A program made the position numbers and the translations under genes. A DNA stretch of 64,000 nt. Source: Bacillus sp. IITD106 (GTDB lineage Bacteria; Bacillota; Bacilli; Bacillales; Bacillaceae_C). Shown piece by piece: positions 47,965 to 56,565 of the stretch. The notes beneath the pieces were generated by a model that did no database searches, was not told where the DNA came from, and saw only the letters and a list, made by a program, of their open reading frames with translations. The first letter of the stretch is position 1; each line of letters opens with the position of its first letter. The stretch spans positions 1 to 64,000 of the forward strand of contig NZ_JAIAZY010000023.1 in assembly GCF_019459225.1 (NCBI RefSeq). The letters run 5' to 3'.

Positions 47965-48636
47965 CATAATTTTTAACGGGTCTTCAATGGGGTTGATCAC
48001 TTTGTCTTCAGTCACGTGAACTTGGTATGTTTTTCCGTCGTGAATGAATTTAAAGAGTCCATTATTAAAATCGGTTCCGATTTCTTTGTAAAAGATTCCT
48101 TCATAGCTAATATTCTTTTGGCAGGTGAAGCAAAGGCGATATCCGTCATCTTCCTTTATCAAATAAGCGCGGACGCCGGTCTCGTAGGCGATATCTTCTC
48201 CGCCTTTAACGGTCCGATCTAACGCTACGATATGAATATCAATGAAAGATGATATTTCTCTCAAAAGAACGTTAACGAAGGATCCTTTCGTAATCTCTTC
48301 CCATCGGTTTTGGGCAGTTTGTCCGATTACGATTTGTGTAATGTTATATTTATGTGCAATTCCCGCGATGACTTTAGCGACTGGGCGCTTTTCGTTGTCT
48401 ATCAACAAAAAGTCTTCAGCTTCAAATTCTTCAGCAAGTTCTTTCCACCGTTCAATATAACCCGATTTTTCCGCATCAAATTTATCATACGGAAGCGGAT
48501 CTACGGTCAAAATATATAATGGACAATTCAACATGCTTGCCATTTTATGACCACGTCTAATCAAGCGCTCGCCATTTGGACCGTAATATACACAAACGAG
48601 AATACTCTCATCCATACGACCCTTCACTTTCTTCAT
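47962..48636 (-). CDS. Universal stress protein domain protein, KdpD-like
   Basis: A 224-residue soluble protein. Residues about 10-140 are a UspA fold of the kind found in KdpD sensors: ILVCVYYGPNGERLIRRG, IVIGQTAQNRWEEITKGS and FVNVLLREISS. No kinase domain follows; the C-terminal 80 residues contain an FTCQKN segment and are unassigned. It is divergent from the mrp antiporter operon. Usp domains of KdpD bind c-di-AMP in some bacteria, so a link to ion homeostasis is plausible but inferred. AGAGGTG precedes ATG 48636. Confidence 0.7.
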   Translation of the reverse strand: MKKVKGRMDESILVCVYYGPNGERLIRRGHKMASMLNCPLYILTVDPLPYDKFDAEKSGYIERWKELAEEFEAEDFLLIDNEKRPVAKVIAGIAHKYNITQIVIGQTAQNRWEEITKGSFVNVLLREISSFIDIHIVALDRTVKGGEDIAYETGVRAYLIKEDDGYRLCFTCQKNISYEGIFYKEIGTDFNNGLFKFIHDGKTYQVHVTEDKVINPIEDPLKIM

Positions 48637-48835
48637 GAAAAAATTCACCTCTTAAAATGGTTCATTCGAATACATAAAGGCGTCAAAATCTTTAAAACTA
48701 AATCATTATATATAAAAATGCTGCAAAATACAATAGAGGATAGAAGGATTAAGAAAAGTTATGAAAAATAGCCACTTTTAATAAGAAAATCTTATGCACC
48801 CGAACTTCATTTGTGTAGAAAGGCTGTCATTATTG

Positions 48836-49073
48836 TATAATATTAAGGAAAAATAAAAAGTACAGGGCTTAATCGTTATCTCTTTGTATTGGCATTACGT
48901 GAAACTTGAACCCATTCCGACATAATGTTGGTTTCCCCCATAGAGCCCTCTTTTATTAATGGGTTATGGTCTCTTATTATCCCGTTTGTTGACATAGGAG
49001 TCAACCCCTATAAGATATAAGCTATATCGAAACCGATATTTATTGTTATCCGATAACTAAGGGAGGTTTTATA
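48836..49073 (+). promoter_or_regulatory. Structured leader of the mrp operon
   Basis: A TATAAT at 48836-48841 would start RNA near 48848. Downstream AGGGCT (48864-48869) can pair with AGCCCT (48944-48949), followed by CTTTTATT, terminator-like. Inside is the hairpin CCGACA-TAA-TGTTGG (48917-48931). Further on TTGACA begins a TTGAC/GTCAA hairpin near 48990, and ATATCG/CGATAT pair near 49024. It may be a regulated leader; I do not recognise a known riboswitch. The remaining gap 48637-48835 is A/T-rich with no gene. Confidence 0.4.
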
Positions 49074-51467
49074 TTGATATCGATACAACTGGCAATCATG
49101 ATACCCTTTATTGCGGCCCTCGTGATTCCACTTCTATATAAAAAAATACCCCGGATCCATGTCGGTTGGTTTGTACTCATAATACCGACCGTTCTATTTA
49201 TTGCTCTTACACGCTTTATTCCTTCTATAGCAGGAGGCAACACGTACATAAATACCGTTCAATGGATTCCTTCCTATGAGATAAACTTCACGACTTACGT
49301 TGACGGACTTAGTATCATTTTTGGACTTTTGATCACAGGTATTGGGAGTCTAGTCATCCTTTATTCCATTTATTATTTATCTGCAAAAGAATCTTTGCAT
49401 CATTTTTATAGTTATTTACTTTTATTTATGGGTTCGATGCTTGGGGTTGTATTTTCTGATAATTTAATGGTCTTATATGTATTTTGGGAATTAACTAGCA
49501 TCTCGTCTTTTTTATTGATTGCCTTCTGGTATCACAGAAAAAAATCGCGCTACGGTGCGCAAAAAGCATTGCTCATCACTTTTGGCGGCGGAATTGCGAT
49601 GCTGACGAGCTTTATTATGATTTATCTTATGACTGCTACGATGAGTGTTCGTGAAATTCTTTCGACTATCGATCCAAATCATGCCCTTTTTATTCCGGCA
49701 CTAGTATTGCTGCTTATTGGTGCTTTCACGAAATCTGCTCAATACCCTTTCCATATATGGCTTCCAGATGCCATGGAAGCGCCGACCCCTGTCAGTGCAT
49801 ATCTCCATTCAGCCACAATGGTAAAAGCAGGTATTTATCTAGTTGCTCGCTTTACTCCTGTTTTTGGAAGCAGCGAAATATGGTTTTGGCTCGTTAGCTG
49901 CATTGGGCTAGTCACATTATTTTGGGGATCGTTTAATGCCATCCGCCAAATTGATTTAAAAGCTCTGCTCGCTTATTCCACGATCAGTCAGTTAGGACTA
50001 ATTATGAGTTTATTTGGAATTGGGTCAATCGCACACCAATTAGGGGCAGGCGAGAATGCCATTCTTTACACGCAAGCCTCATTTGCTGCTCTTTTCCACC
50101 TTGTTAATCATTCGACGTTCAAAGGGGCTCTTTTCATGGTCGTAGGAATTGTCGACCATGGAGTCGGGACAAGGGATATACGTCGATTAGGCGGCTTGAT
50201 GTCTTTCATGCCTATTTCGTTTACGATCGCATTGATTGGAAGTTTTTCAATGGCGGGCTTACCTCCGTTCAATGGTTTTTTAAGTAAGGAAATGTTTTTT
50301 GAAGCGGTTGTCAATGTGAGTCAGTCCAATCTTTTTACTATACACACATTCGGATTGTTATTTCCCATTATTGCGTGGATCGCAAGTGTTTTAACATTCG
50401 TTTATTGTATGATCATCGTGTTTAAAACATTCTTTGGGTCGTATCAACCTGAAAAATTAGAGCATGAAGCCCATGAAGCGAAAATCGGGATGTTGATTCC
50501 ACCAATCATCTTAGCGGTTTTAATCATCGGTATTTTTCTATTCCCGAATCAATTAGGTGATTATCTTTTACGACCTGGTTTAGCTAGCATTTTCCCTTCT
50601 TTAAAAGGAATGCACGAACCGATTTCAATATGGCATGGATTTACTCCGGCATTATGGATGACTATTGGGGTAGTCGTTGTGGGTATTCTTATATTTAGAA
50701 TCCAAAGCCGCAGGAAGAGTCTTTATATTCCACCTGGCAAATGGACATTTGATCAATTATACAATTCTGCCCTGGAACAAATTGAATTGCGTGGCTTTAA
50801 AATAACTTCGTTGTATATGACAGGTTCACTGCGTGATTATTTAGTTTATATTTTTCTATTTTTTGGAATAGCTGTTGGCGGCATCTTTTTATTAACAGAT
50901 GCTTTTCACTTCGATTTTTCTAGTAATGCACCTATAAGTCTTTATGAATCGCTTATCGTTTTAACGATGATGGTTGCTGGAATAGCGCTTATATTTGCAA
51001 AATCGCGAATTACGGCCATCCTGTTAAATGGGGTTCTCGGCTATTCAATTGCGCTGTTATTTGTTTTATTCCGAGCGCCAGATTTAGCTCTTACTCAGCT
51101 CGTTGTAGAAACAGTGACGACCGCCTTATTTCTGCTTTGCTTTTATTTCTTACCGAAGAGAGAGAAGGAGAATTCTCCGCAAAAAACAAAACGTTTCAAT
51201 GTACTAGTTTCTATTTTAGTAGGTGTCATCTTTGTAGTAGTTGCACTCTCTGTCCAGAGCGGAAAACTGTTTGAAAGCATTTCAGCGTATTTTGAAAATG
51301 CATATGAGCTCTCTGGTGCCCTTAATATTGTGAATGCAATACTCGGCGATTTTCGTGCATTCGATACGATGCTTGAAGTCATTGTTCTCTTTATTGGGGG
51401 AATCGGGGTATACACGTTGATCAAGCTCAGGGCAAAAAAGGAGGACGAAAACGTTGAAAATCAATGA
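49074..51467 (+). CDS. mrpA: Na+/H+ antiporter subunit A
   Basis: Largest Mrp subunit, 797 residues, about 20 membrane helices, homologous to NuoL and fused to an MrpB-like C-terminus. Conserved residues include the glutamate in YVFWELTSISSFL, the lysine in GAFTKSAQYPFH, and HSATMVKAGIYL. The start is TTG at 49074 with GGGAGG upstream. The seven Mrp subunits form one complex that exports Na+ in exchange for H+, giving alkali and salt tolerance. Confidence 0.95.
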   Translation: MISIQLAIMIPFIAALVIPLLYKKIPRIHVGWFVLIIPTVLFIALTRFIPSIAGGNTYINTVQWIPSYEINFTTYVDGLSIIFGLLITGIGSLVILYSIYYLSAKESLHHFYSYLLLFMGSMLGVVFSDNLMVLYVFWELTSISSFLLIAFWYHRKKSRYGAQKALLITFGGGIAMLTSFIMIYLMTATMSVREILSTIDPNHALFIPALVLLLIGAFTKSAQYPFHIWLPDAMEAPTPVSAYLHSATMVKAGIYLVARFTPVFGSSEIWFWLVSCIGLVTLFWGSFNAIRQIDLKALLAYSTISQLGLIMSLFGIGSIAHQLGAGENAILYTQASFAALFHLVNHSTFKGALFMVVGIVDHGVGTRDIRRLGGLMSFMPISFTIALIGSFSMAGLPPFNGFLSKEMFFEAVVNVSQSNLFTIHTFGLLFPIIAWIASVLTFVYCMIIVFKTFFGSYQPEKLEHEAHEAKIGMLIPPIILAVLIIGIFLFPNQLGDYLLRPGLASIFPSLKGMHEPISIWHGFTPALWMTIGVVVVGILIFRIQSRRKSLYIPPGKWTFDQLYNSALEQIELRGFKITSLYMTGSLRDYLVYIFLFFGIAVGGIFLLTDAFHFDFSSNAPISLYESLIVLTMMVAGIALIFAKSRITAILLNGVLGYSIALLFVLFRAPDLALTQLVVETVTTALFLLCFYFLPKREKENSPQKTKRFNVLVSILVGVIFVVVALSVQSGKLFESISAYFENAYELSGALNIVNAILGDFRAFDTMLEVIVLFIGGIGVYTLIKLRAKKEDENVENQ

Positions 51468-51876
51468 TGTGATTTTGCAAACGGTCACGAAAATCGTAGT
51501 ATTCATTATTTTGACGATGGCCATTTACTTATTTATATCGGGTCATAATAGTCCGGGCGGCGGTTTTATCGGGGGGCTAATTCTTGCCTCCGCGTTCGTC
51601 TTACTTTGCCTTGCTTTTGATATTGAAACGATTACGAATGGAATCCCCTTGGATTTTAAAAAAGTTGCTGCCTTAGGAGCATTTATCGTTGTAGCGACGG
51701 GACTAGGTTCGTTATTTTATCGTGTCCCATTTTTAAGTCAGACGCATTCCTACGTAGACTTGCCTGTAGTTGGGAAAACAGCGCTTGCGACTGTCACGTT
51801 ATTTGAGGCAGGAGTTGCGTTGGCCGTAGTAGGAGTGGTCGTAACGATTATTTTGAGTATTAGTGAGGATGTGTAA
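51454..51876 (+). CDS. mrpB: Na+/H+ antiporter subunit B
   Basis: A 140-residue subunit with four membrane helices and the conserved SGHNSPGGGFIGG. TTG start, overlapping the mrpA stop by 14 bases; AGGAGG lies just upstream inside mrpA. Confidence 0.94.
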   Translation: MKINDVILQTVTKIVVFIILTMAIYLFISGHNSPGGGFIGGLILASAFVLLCLAFDIETITNGIPLDFKKVAALGAFIVVATGLGSLFYRVPFLSQTHSYVDLPVVGKTALATVTLFEAGVALAVVGVVVTIILSISEDV

Positions 51877-51881
51877 GAAGT

Positions 51882-52205
51882 ATGGAAACAGTAATCATCA
51901 TTTTGGCGGGAGTGTTGGTGACGGTTGCCACCTATTTACTTTTATCAAAAGGGGTTTTACGCGTTATTTTGGGGACTGCGATATTATCCCACGCTGCCCA
52001 TCTGTTATTGATGTCGATGGGTGGATTGAAAAGAGGCGGCGTGCCTGTAATTGGGGAAGGAAACGGAACATACACGGATGCTCTCCCGCAAGCGTTAATT
52101 TTAACATCAATCGTGATCAGTTTTGCTGTCACTGCATTCCTCCTCGTACTTGCGTATCGAACGTATCAAGAAGCACAGATTGCAAGAGGGTTGAAAGATG
52201 AATAA
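51882..52205 (+). CDS. mrpC: Na+/H+ antiporter subunit C
   Basis: A 107-residue NuoK-like subunit with three helices; HAAHLLLMSMGG and the DALPQALILTSIVISFA motif are conserved. Starts five bases after mrpB and overlaps mrpD by eight. Confidence 0.94.
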   Translation: METVIIILAGVLVTVATYLLLSKGVLRVILGTAILSHAAHLLLMSMGGLKRGGVPVIGEGNGTYTDALPQALILTSIVISFAVTAFLLVLAYRTYQEAQIARGLKDE

Positions 52206-53676
52206 TATCCTTGTTATGCCTATGGTCATCCCGCTTATAACGGGTATTATTCTTATTTTTCTAAGGCCATTCATTCGCCTGCAAAGATGGATTAGTTTCG
52301 CGGCTTTGTTGTTAGTTGCAGGTTTAAGCATGTATATGTTAGAGATGATTCAAACGAATGGGATTATGCGCATCGACTTTGGAAATTGGAAGCCGCCGTT
52401 CGGCATCCTTTTCGTAGGGGATTCGTTTTCGATGCTTCTTGTCATGACGTCAAGCATCGTAGCGGGGGTTTGTTTAATTTACGCTTTTTATACGATTGGG
52501 CAGGCTCGGGAAAACATGTTTTTTTATCCTTTCGTGTTATTTATGGTCGCGGGTGTCAATGGCTCCTTTTTAACGGGTGATCTTTTTAACTTATATGTTT
52601 GTTTCGAAGTAATGCTATTAGCTTCATATGTGTTGATTACACTTGGAGGGACAAAGCCTCAATTTAAGGAATCGATCAAATACGTCGTTATCAATGTAGT
52701 TTCTTCCTGGTTATTTTTAGTTGCCATAGGTTATTTATATGGAGCGGTCGGGACGTTGAATATGGCTCATCTTTCTGCTCGAATTGCTGAAGCGGGACAA
52801 ACTCCTTTATTAACCGTCATCAGCATCTTGTTTTTACTCGTGTTTGGTTTAAAAGCTGGACTCCTACTTTACGTGTGGCTTCCAGGTTCATACAGTGTGC
52901 CACCAACAGCAGTTGCGGCCTTATTTGGAGCATTGCTGACGAAAGTAGGGATTTACGCACTTTTTCGCATGTTTACGTTACTTTTTTATCATGAACCTTC
53001 AATCACCCATACATTAATCGGAGTGATGGCGGGCATTACCTTGATTGGTGGAAGCCTAGGGGCTGTCGCCTACAAAGATATCCGCCAAATTGTTACTTAT
53101 AATGTCGTCATCGCGGTAGGATTCATCATGGTGGGACTTGCAGTGGCCACGCCTGCTGCAATCGAAGGCTCAATCTATTACTTAATCCACGACATGATCG
53201 TAAAAGCACTCTTATTTTTATTAGCAGGTACAATGGTTGCTCTTACAGGAACCGCAAAGATTGATAGGATGAGCGGTCTTATTCGAAATTATCCCCTATT
53301 AGGCTGGATGTTCTTTATTGTGATGTTGGCGCTAGCTGGTATCCCGCCACTAAGCGGCTTTATCGGTAAAATTTTAGTAGGACAAGGGGCAGTAGAGGGC
53401 GGAAATTATGTCCTGCTCGCACTTGCTTTACTATCGAGTGTTTTCGTTTTATATTCCTTATTGCGGATATTCAAGAACTGTTTTTGGGGAGAAACGATTA
53501 TTAGTGAAGAAGAACAATTGCCGCTGAAAAAAAGCTTGCTCATTCCGTGTGTCATTTTGACAGCTCTTTCGCTTGGATTAGGTCTAGGAGCAGAAAGTTT
53601 ATCTGAGTATGTGAAGGACGCGGCAAATACGTTAATGAATCCAGGCATTTATGTAGAAGCTGTTTTAGGTGAATAA
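52198..53676 (+). CDS. mrpD: Na+/H+ antiporter subunit D
   Basis: A 492-residue NuoN/NuoM-like subunit with about 14 helices. The functional glutamate lies in CFEVMLLASY and the lysine in FGLKAGLLLYVWLP, as in MrpD of Bacillus. Start overlaps mrpC. Confidence 0.95.
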   Translation: MNNILVMPMVIPLITGIILIFLRPFIRLQRWISFAALLLVAGLSMYMLEMIQTNGIMRIDFGNWKPPFGILFVGDSFSMLLVMTSSIVAGVCLIYAFYTIGQARENMFFYPFVLFMVAGVNGSFLTGDLFNLYVCFEVMLLASYVLITLGGTKPQFKESIKYVVINVVSSWLFLVAIGYLYGAVGTLNMAHLSARIAEAGQTPLLTVISILFLLVFGLKAGLLLYVWLPGSYSVPPTAVAALFGALLTKVGIYALFRMFTLLFYHEPSITHTLIGVMAGITLIGGSLGAVAYKDIRQIVTYNVVIAVGFIMVGLAVATPAAIEGSIYYLIHDMIVKALLFLLAGTMVALTGTAKIDRMSGLIRNYPLLGWMFFIVMLALAGIPPLSGFIGKILVGQGAVEGGNYVLLALALLSSVFVLYSLLRIFKNCFWGETIISEEEQLPLKKSLLIPCVILTALSLGLGLGAESLSEYVKDAANTLMNPGIYVEAVLGE

Positions 53677-53698
53677 GAGAAAGTAGAGGTGATGGCGA

Positions 53699-54181
53699 GT
53701 GCCAGCTCAGTTCGTCTTGAATTTATTTATAGCTTTTCTCTGGATGGTATTGAATGACGAAGATGTTATGCGATTCTCCACCTTTTTTGAAGGGTTTCTC
53801 GTTGGTATTTTTATTATTTTTCTTATGCAGCGATTTTTCGGGAAGCAATTTTACCTCCATCGTTTTTATTATGTACTAAAGCTGATCCTCATTTTTGTAT
53901 ACGAACTGTTAATGTCTGCTTATGTAGTGCTGAAACATATTTTAAGCAAGGACATTGATATAAAACCTGGCATTTTCACGTATGAAACGTCGTTAAAAAG
54001 TGACTGGGAAGTAACGACGCTTGCGATGCTTTTGACGCTTACACCGGGATCGGTGGTTATGGAAGTTTCGCCGGAAGGGAATGTATTTTATATCCACGCA
54101 CTTGATATTGAACGCTATAAGGGCGATCTTATTCGCTCCTTAGGAAGATTTGAAAAAGCGATTATGGAGGTAACGCGATGA
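53699..54181 (+). CDS. mrpE: Na+/H+ antiporter subunit E
   Basis: A 160-residue subunit with two or three N-terminal helices and a cytoplasmic domain containing LTLTPGSVVMEVS, the MrpE signature. GTG start with GAGGTG upstream. Overlaps mrpF by four bases. Confidence 0.92.
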   Translation: MPAQFVLNLFIAFLWMVLNDEDVMRFSTFFEGFLVGIFIIFLMQRFFGKQFYLHRFYYVLKLILIFVYELLMSAYVVLKHILSKDIDIKPGIFTYETSLKSDWEVTTLAMLLTLTPGSVVMEVSPEGNVFYIHALDIERYKGDLIRSLGRFEKAIMEVTR

Positions 54182-54462
54182 TTGTAATCATGCTGAAGAT
54201 TTCACTTACACTGTTTGCTTTGGCAATCTTCATATCACTGTATCGCATCATTCGAGGTCCATCCATTCCCGATCGTGTGATCGCAATGGATATGATTGGA
54301 GTCAATCTTATCTCAGCCATTGCAGCGATTTCCATTTTGCTAAACACGAAAGCCTACTTAGAAGTCATCCTCATTTTGGGCATATTGGCGTTTATTAGTA
54401 CGATTGCCCTCTCAAAATTTATAGAGAGAGGTGTCATCATTGAGCGTAAACGAGATCGGTGA
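54178..54462 (+). CDS. mrpF: Na+/H+ antiporter subunit F
   Basis: A 94-residue subunit with three helices and the conserved RGPSIPDRVIAMD. ATGA overlap with mrpE; the end overlaps mrpG. Confidence 0.93.
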   Translation: MIVIMLKISLTLFALAIFISLYRIIRGPSIPDRVIAMDMIGVNLISAIAAISILLNTKAYLEVILILGILAFISTIALSKFIERGVIIERKRDR

Positions 54463-54796
54463 ATTTATCGGCGCATTCCTTATCTTAATCGGCAGCATCT
54501 TTAGTGTCATAAGTGCAATCGGTATTATTCGCTTTCCTGACGTCTATACTCGTGCACATGCCGCGACAAAAAGCTCAACTTTAGCAGTGTTAATGACCCT
54601 CCTAGGGGCATTTATCTATATATGGTTCAGCGACGCATTCATAAGCGTTCGCCTAATATCGGGAATCTTATTTGTTTTTATTACAGCTCCTGTGTCGGGG
54701 CATCTTATTATACGAGCGGCTTATCGTTCTAAGGTGAAGCTCGCGGATTCGACGATTGAGGATGAATTGAAGTCAGTGCTTGAGAAAGAAGATTAG
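54440..54796 (+). CDS. mrpG: Na+/H+ antiporter subunit G
   Basis: A 118-residue subunit with three helices and the signature IRFPDVYTRAHAATKSST. I chose the TTG at 54440, with GAGAGGTG six bases upstream; a GTG three codons earlier overlaps that site. Last gene of the operon, followed by a terminator. Confidence 0.93.
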   Translation: MSVNEIGEFIGAFLILIGSIFSVISAIGIIRFPDVYTRAHAATKSSTLAVLMTLLGAFIYIWFSDAFISVRLISGILFVFITAPVSGHLIIRAAYRSKVKLADSTIEDELKSVLEKED

Positions 54797-54801
54797 AAAA
54801 G

Positions 54802-54844
54802 AGTGTTCATTGCAGAAGATGTCTGTGAATGAGCACTTTTTTTG
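54802..54844 (+). terminator. Terminator after mrpG
   Basis: AGTGTTCATT pairs with AATGAGCACT (one mismatch), followed by seven T. Confidence 0.85.
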
Positions 54845-54881
54845 TCACAAAAAATAATGTGAAAATTAGATTATTGTATAC

Positions 54882-54911
54882 TTTACAATAGTGTGTGACA
54901 TACACTATAAT
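54882..54911 (+). promoter_or_regulatory. padR promoter with overlapping operator
   Basis: TTTACA (54882-54887) and TATAAT (54906-54911) with an 18-base spacer. Between them TAGTGT (54889-54894) and ACACTA (54902-54907) form a perfect palindrome, placed to block polymerase, the usual PadR autoregulation. Confidence 0.75.
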
Positions 54912-54930
54912 AAATGCAGGAGATGATCAT

Positions 54931-55293
54931 ATGACGGAGATTAATGAACATATTGAAAAATTAATGTTGGAATTGCGGCGCGGGACGATTACGATCGGTG
55001 TTCTTAGTCAGTTATCAGAGCCTCAATATGGTTATTCACTTGTGAAGATGCTCGGAGATAATGGCATCCAAGTCGAGCCGGGAACCCTTTATCCACTTTT
55101 AAGAAGACTCGAGAAGCAGGGGTTGCTGGTAAGTGAGTGGGATACGGATGAGGCCAGGCCACGGAAGTATTATTTATTAAGTGAAACTGGAAAAGAAGTG
55201 TTTAGGCTTTTGTGTGTGGAATGGGAAGGCATCGTAAAAAGTTTGAATCACTTAATCAATCAAAAAGGAGATGATGAAAATGGAGATGATTGA
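54931..55293 (+). CDS. PadR-family transcriptional repressor
   Basis: A 120-residue winged-helix protein. Typical elements: LRRGTITIGVLSQLSEPQYG, VEPGTLYPLLRRLEKQGLL and RKYYLLSETGKE. ATG at 54931 follows GCAGGAGATG. It overlaps the HAAS membrane protein gene, which is its partner in many Firmicutes and probably its target along with itself. Confidence 0.92.
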   Translation: MTEINEHIEKLMLELRRGTITIGVLSQLSEPQYGYSLVKMLGDNGIQVEPGTLYPLLRRLEKQGLLVSEWDTDEARPRKYYLLSETGKEVFRLLCVEWEGIVKSLNHLINQKGDDENGDD

Positions 55294-56278
55294 AAGATAT
55301 GTTTATGATGTTACTCGTAGACTCCCACAATCACAGAGGGAGGACGTAGAAAAGGAACTGCGTGGATTGATTGCGGATATGCTTGATGAGCGTGTTGCAG
55401 ATAGTGAAGCAACGGAAGCGCATATCGAAGAAGTTTTGTTGGAATTAGGCGACCCTAGGAAATTAGCGATGCAGTACGGAGGTAAAAATAAGTATATTAT
55501 CGGACCTGTATTGTTTGACCCCTATATGACGGTGTTAAAAATATCCTTAATCTCTATTGTTGTGGCCATGAGTGTTGTGTTTGTTATTAAAGTGTATATG
55601 GATCCGGTTCATGTAATCGATCATTTTGTAAGCTATATTGTGTCACTCGTGACGGTCGTCATTCCACAAGGAGTTGGCTGGGTTACACTGGTGTTTGGTT
55701 TTATTGAATATTTTGGAGGCATTAATGAACAAAAACTTCAAAACGCTTGGAAATTAGCTGATCTTCCACAGCTTCCGGATACAAAAAGACAGATCAAACG
55801 TCATGAACCAATAGCTGGGATCGTGTTTTTAGTATTGCTCTTCATGATGTTTTCAAGTAAATATTTTGGCATCTTTGTATTAAAAAATGGTGAGCTATCT
55901 ACAGTGATTCCATTTTTAAACAAAGAAATGATATTAACCTACATTCCAGCAATCATTCTCATTTTGGGATTGGGGATTTTAAAAGAAGCGTTAAAGCTCG
56001 TATATGGGCGTTGGACGAAAAAATTTGTGTTATATACGATTGTCTTTGATGTCATTTCGTTGGCGGTAGTAATATTGATGGCGACCATGTCATCCTTTTG
56101 GAACCCGAATTTTATGCAGGAATTGTCGCAAGCCCATCATATTACGGTTGGCAGCGAAGCGTATAAAATAATCCAAACGATTTGGAACATGTCTACTAGA
56201 TTGTTTGTGATTTTTCTAATCATTGGGTTAGTTTGGGATATTGTAAAAGGAGTCTATAAGATGCGAAAGATTGCATAA
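55280..56278 (+). CDS. HAAS-domain membrane protein
   Basis: A 332-residue protein. Residues 1-75 are a HAAS (DUF1700-like) helical domain: YVYDVTRRLPQSQREDVEKE and VLLELGDPRKLAMQY. Six or so hydrophobic segments follow. HAAS proteins pair with PadR regulators and are thought to signal membrane or antibiotic stress; the exact role is unknown. AAGGAG is nine bases before ATG 55280. Overlaps padR by 14 bases. Confidence 0.85.
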   Translation: MEMIERYVYDVTRRLPQSQREDVEKELRGLIADMLDERVADSEATEAHIEEVLLELGDPRKLAMQYGGKNKYIIGPVLFDPYMTVLKISLISIVVAMSVVFVIKVYMDPVHVIDHFVSYIVSLVTVVIPQGVGWVTLVFGFIEYFGGINEQKLQNAWKLADLPQLPDTKRQIKRHEPIAGIVFLVLLFMMFSSKYFGIFVLKNGELSTVIPFLNKEMILTYIPAIILILGLGILKEALKLVYGRWTKKFVLYTIVFDVISLAVVILMATMSSFWNPNFMQELSQAHHITVGSEAYKIIQTIWNMSTRLFVIFLIIGLVWDIVKGVYKMRKIA

Positions 56279-56310
56279 GTAAAAATTTTTTTCAGAAAAA
56301 CAGGAGCTTA

Positions 56311-56341
56311 GAGAGACCTTGATTAACAGGGTCTCTTTAAA
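56311..56341 (+). terminator. Terminator after the HAAS gene
   Basis: AGAGACC and GGTCTCT pair around TTGATTAACA, followed by T/A-rich DNA. Confidence 0.7.
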
Positions 56342-56565
56342 TATTTATTAAAACATGGAAAAAGTCGAAATAAAAACTTGCGGAGGAATTTAAGTTTTAA
56401 TGTTGGAAATTTCCGAAAAATCAGGTAAAATGTAAAAAAGATGGAAATAGTCATGCCGATTTAGAAGAAAATGAACCCTCTGTTTTTTTTCAAAATCGAT
56501 TCATTGTCACTATATTGAGTGGAAACAACCAAACAGTTAGCTACTTAAAAGGAGGTGAAAAAGGG

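Noticed and set aside
48891-48906. ACGTGAAAC resembling parS upstream of mrpA
   Set aside because: Only the right half fits; the left half (GGCATT) has several mismatches.
48864-48949. ydaO/yuaA (c-di-AMP) riboswitch before mrpA
   Set aside because: GGGCTTAATC is only slightly similar, and the other conserved blocks (GGGGGAACC-type) are absent.
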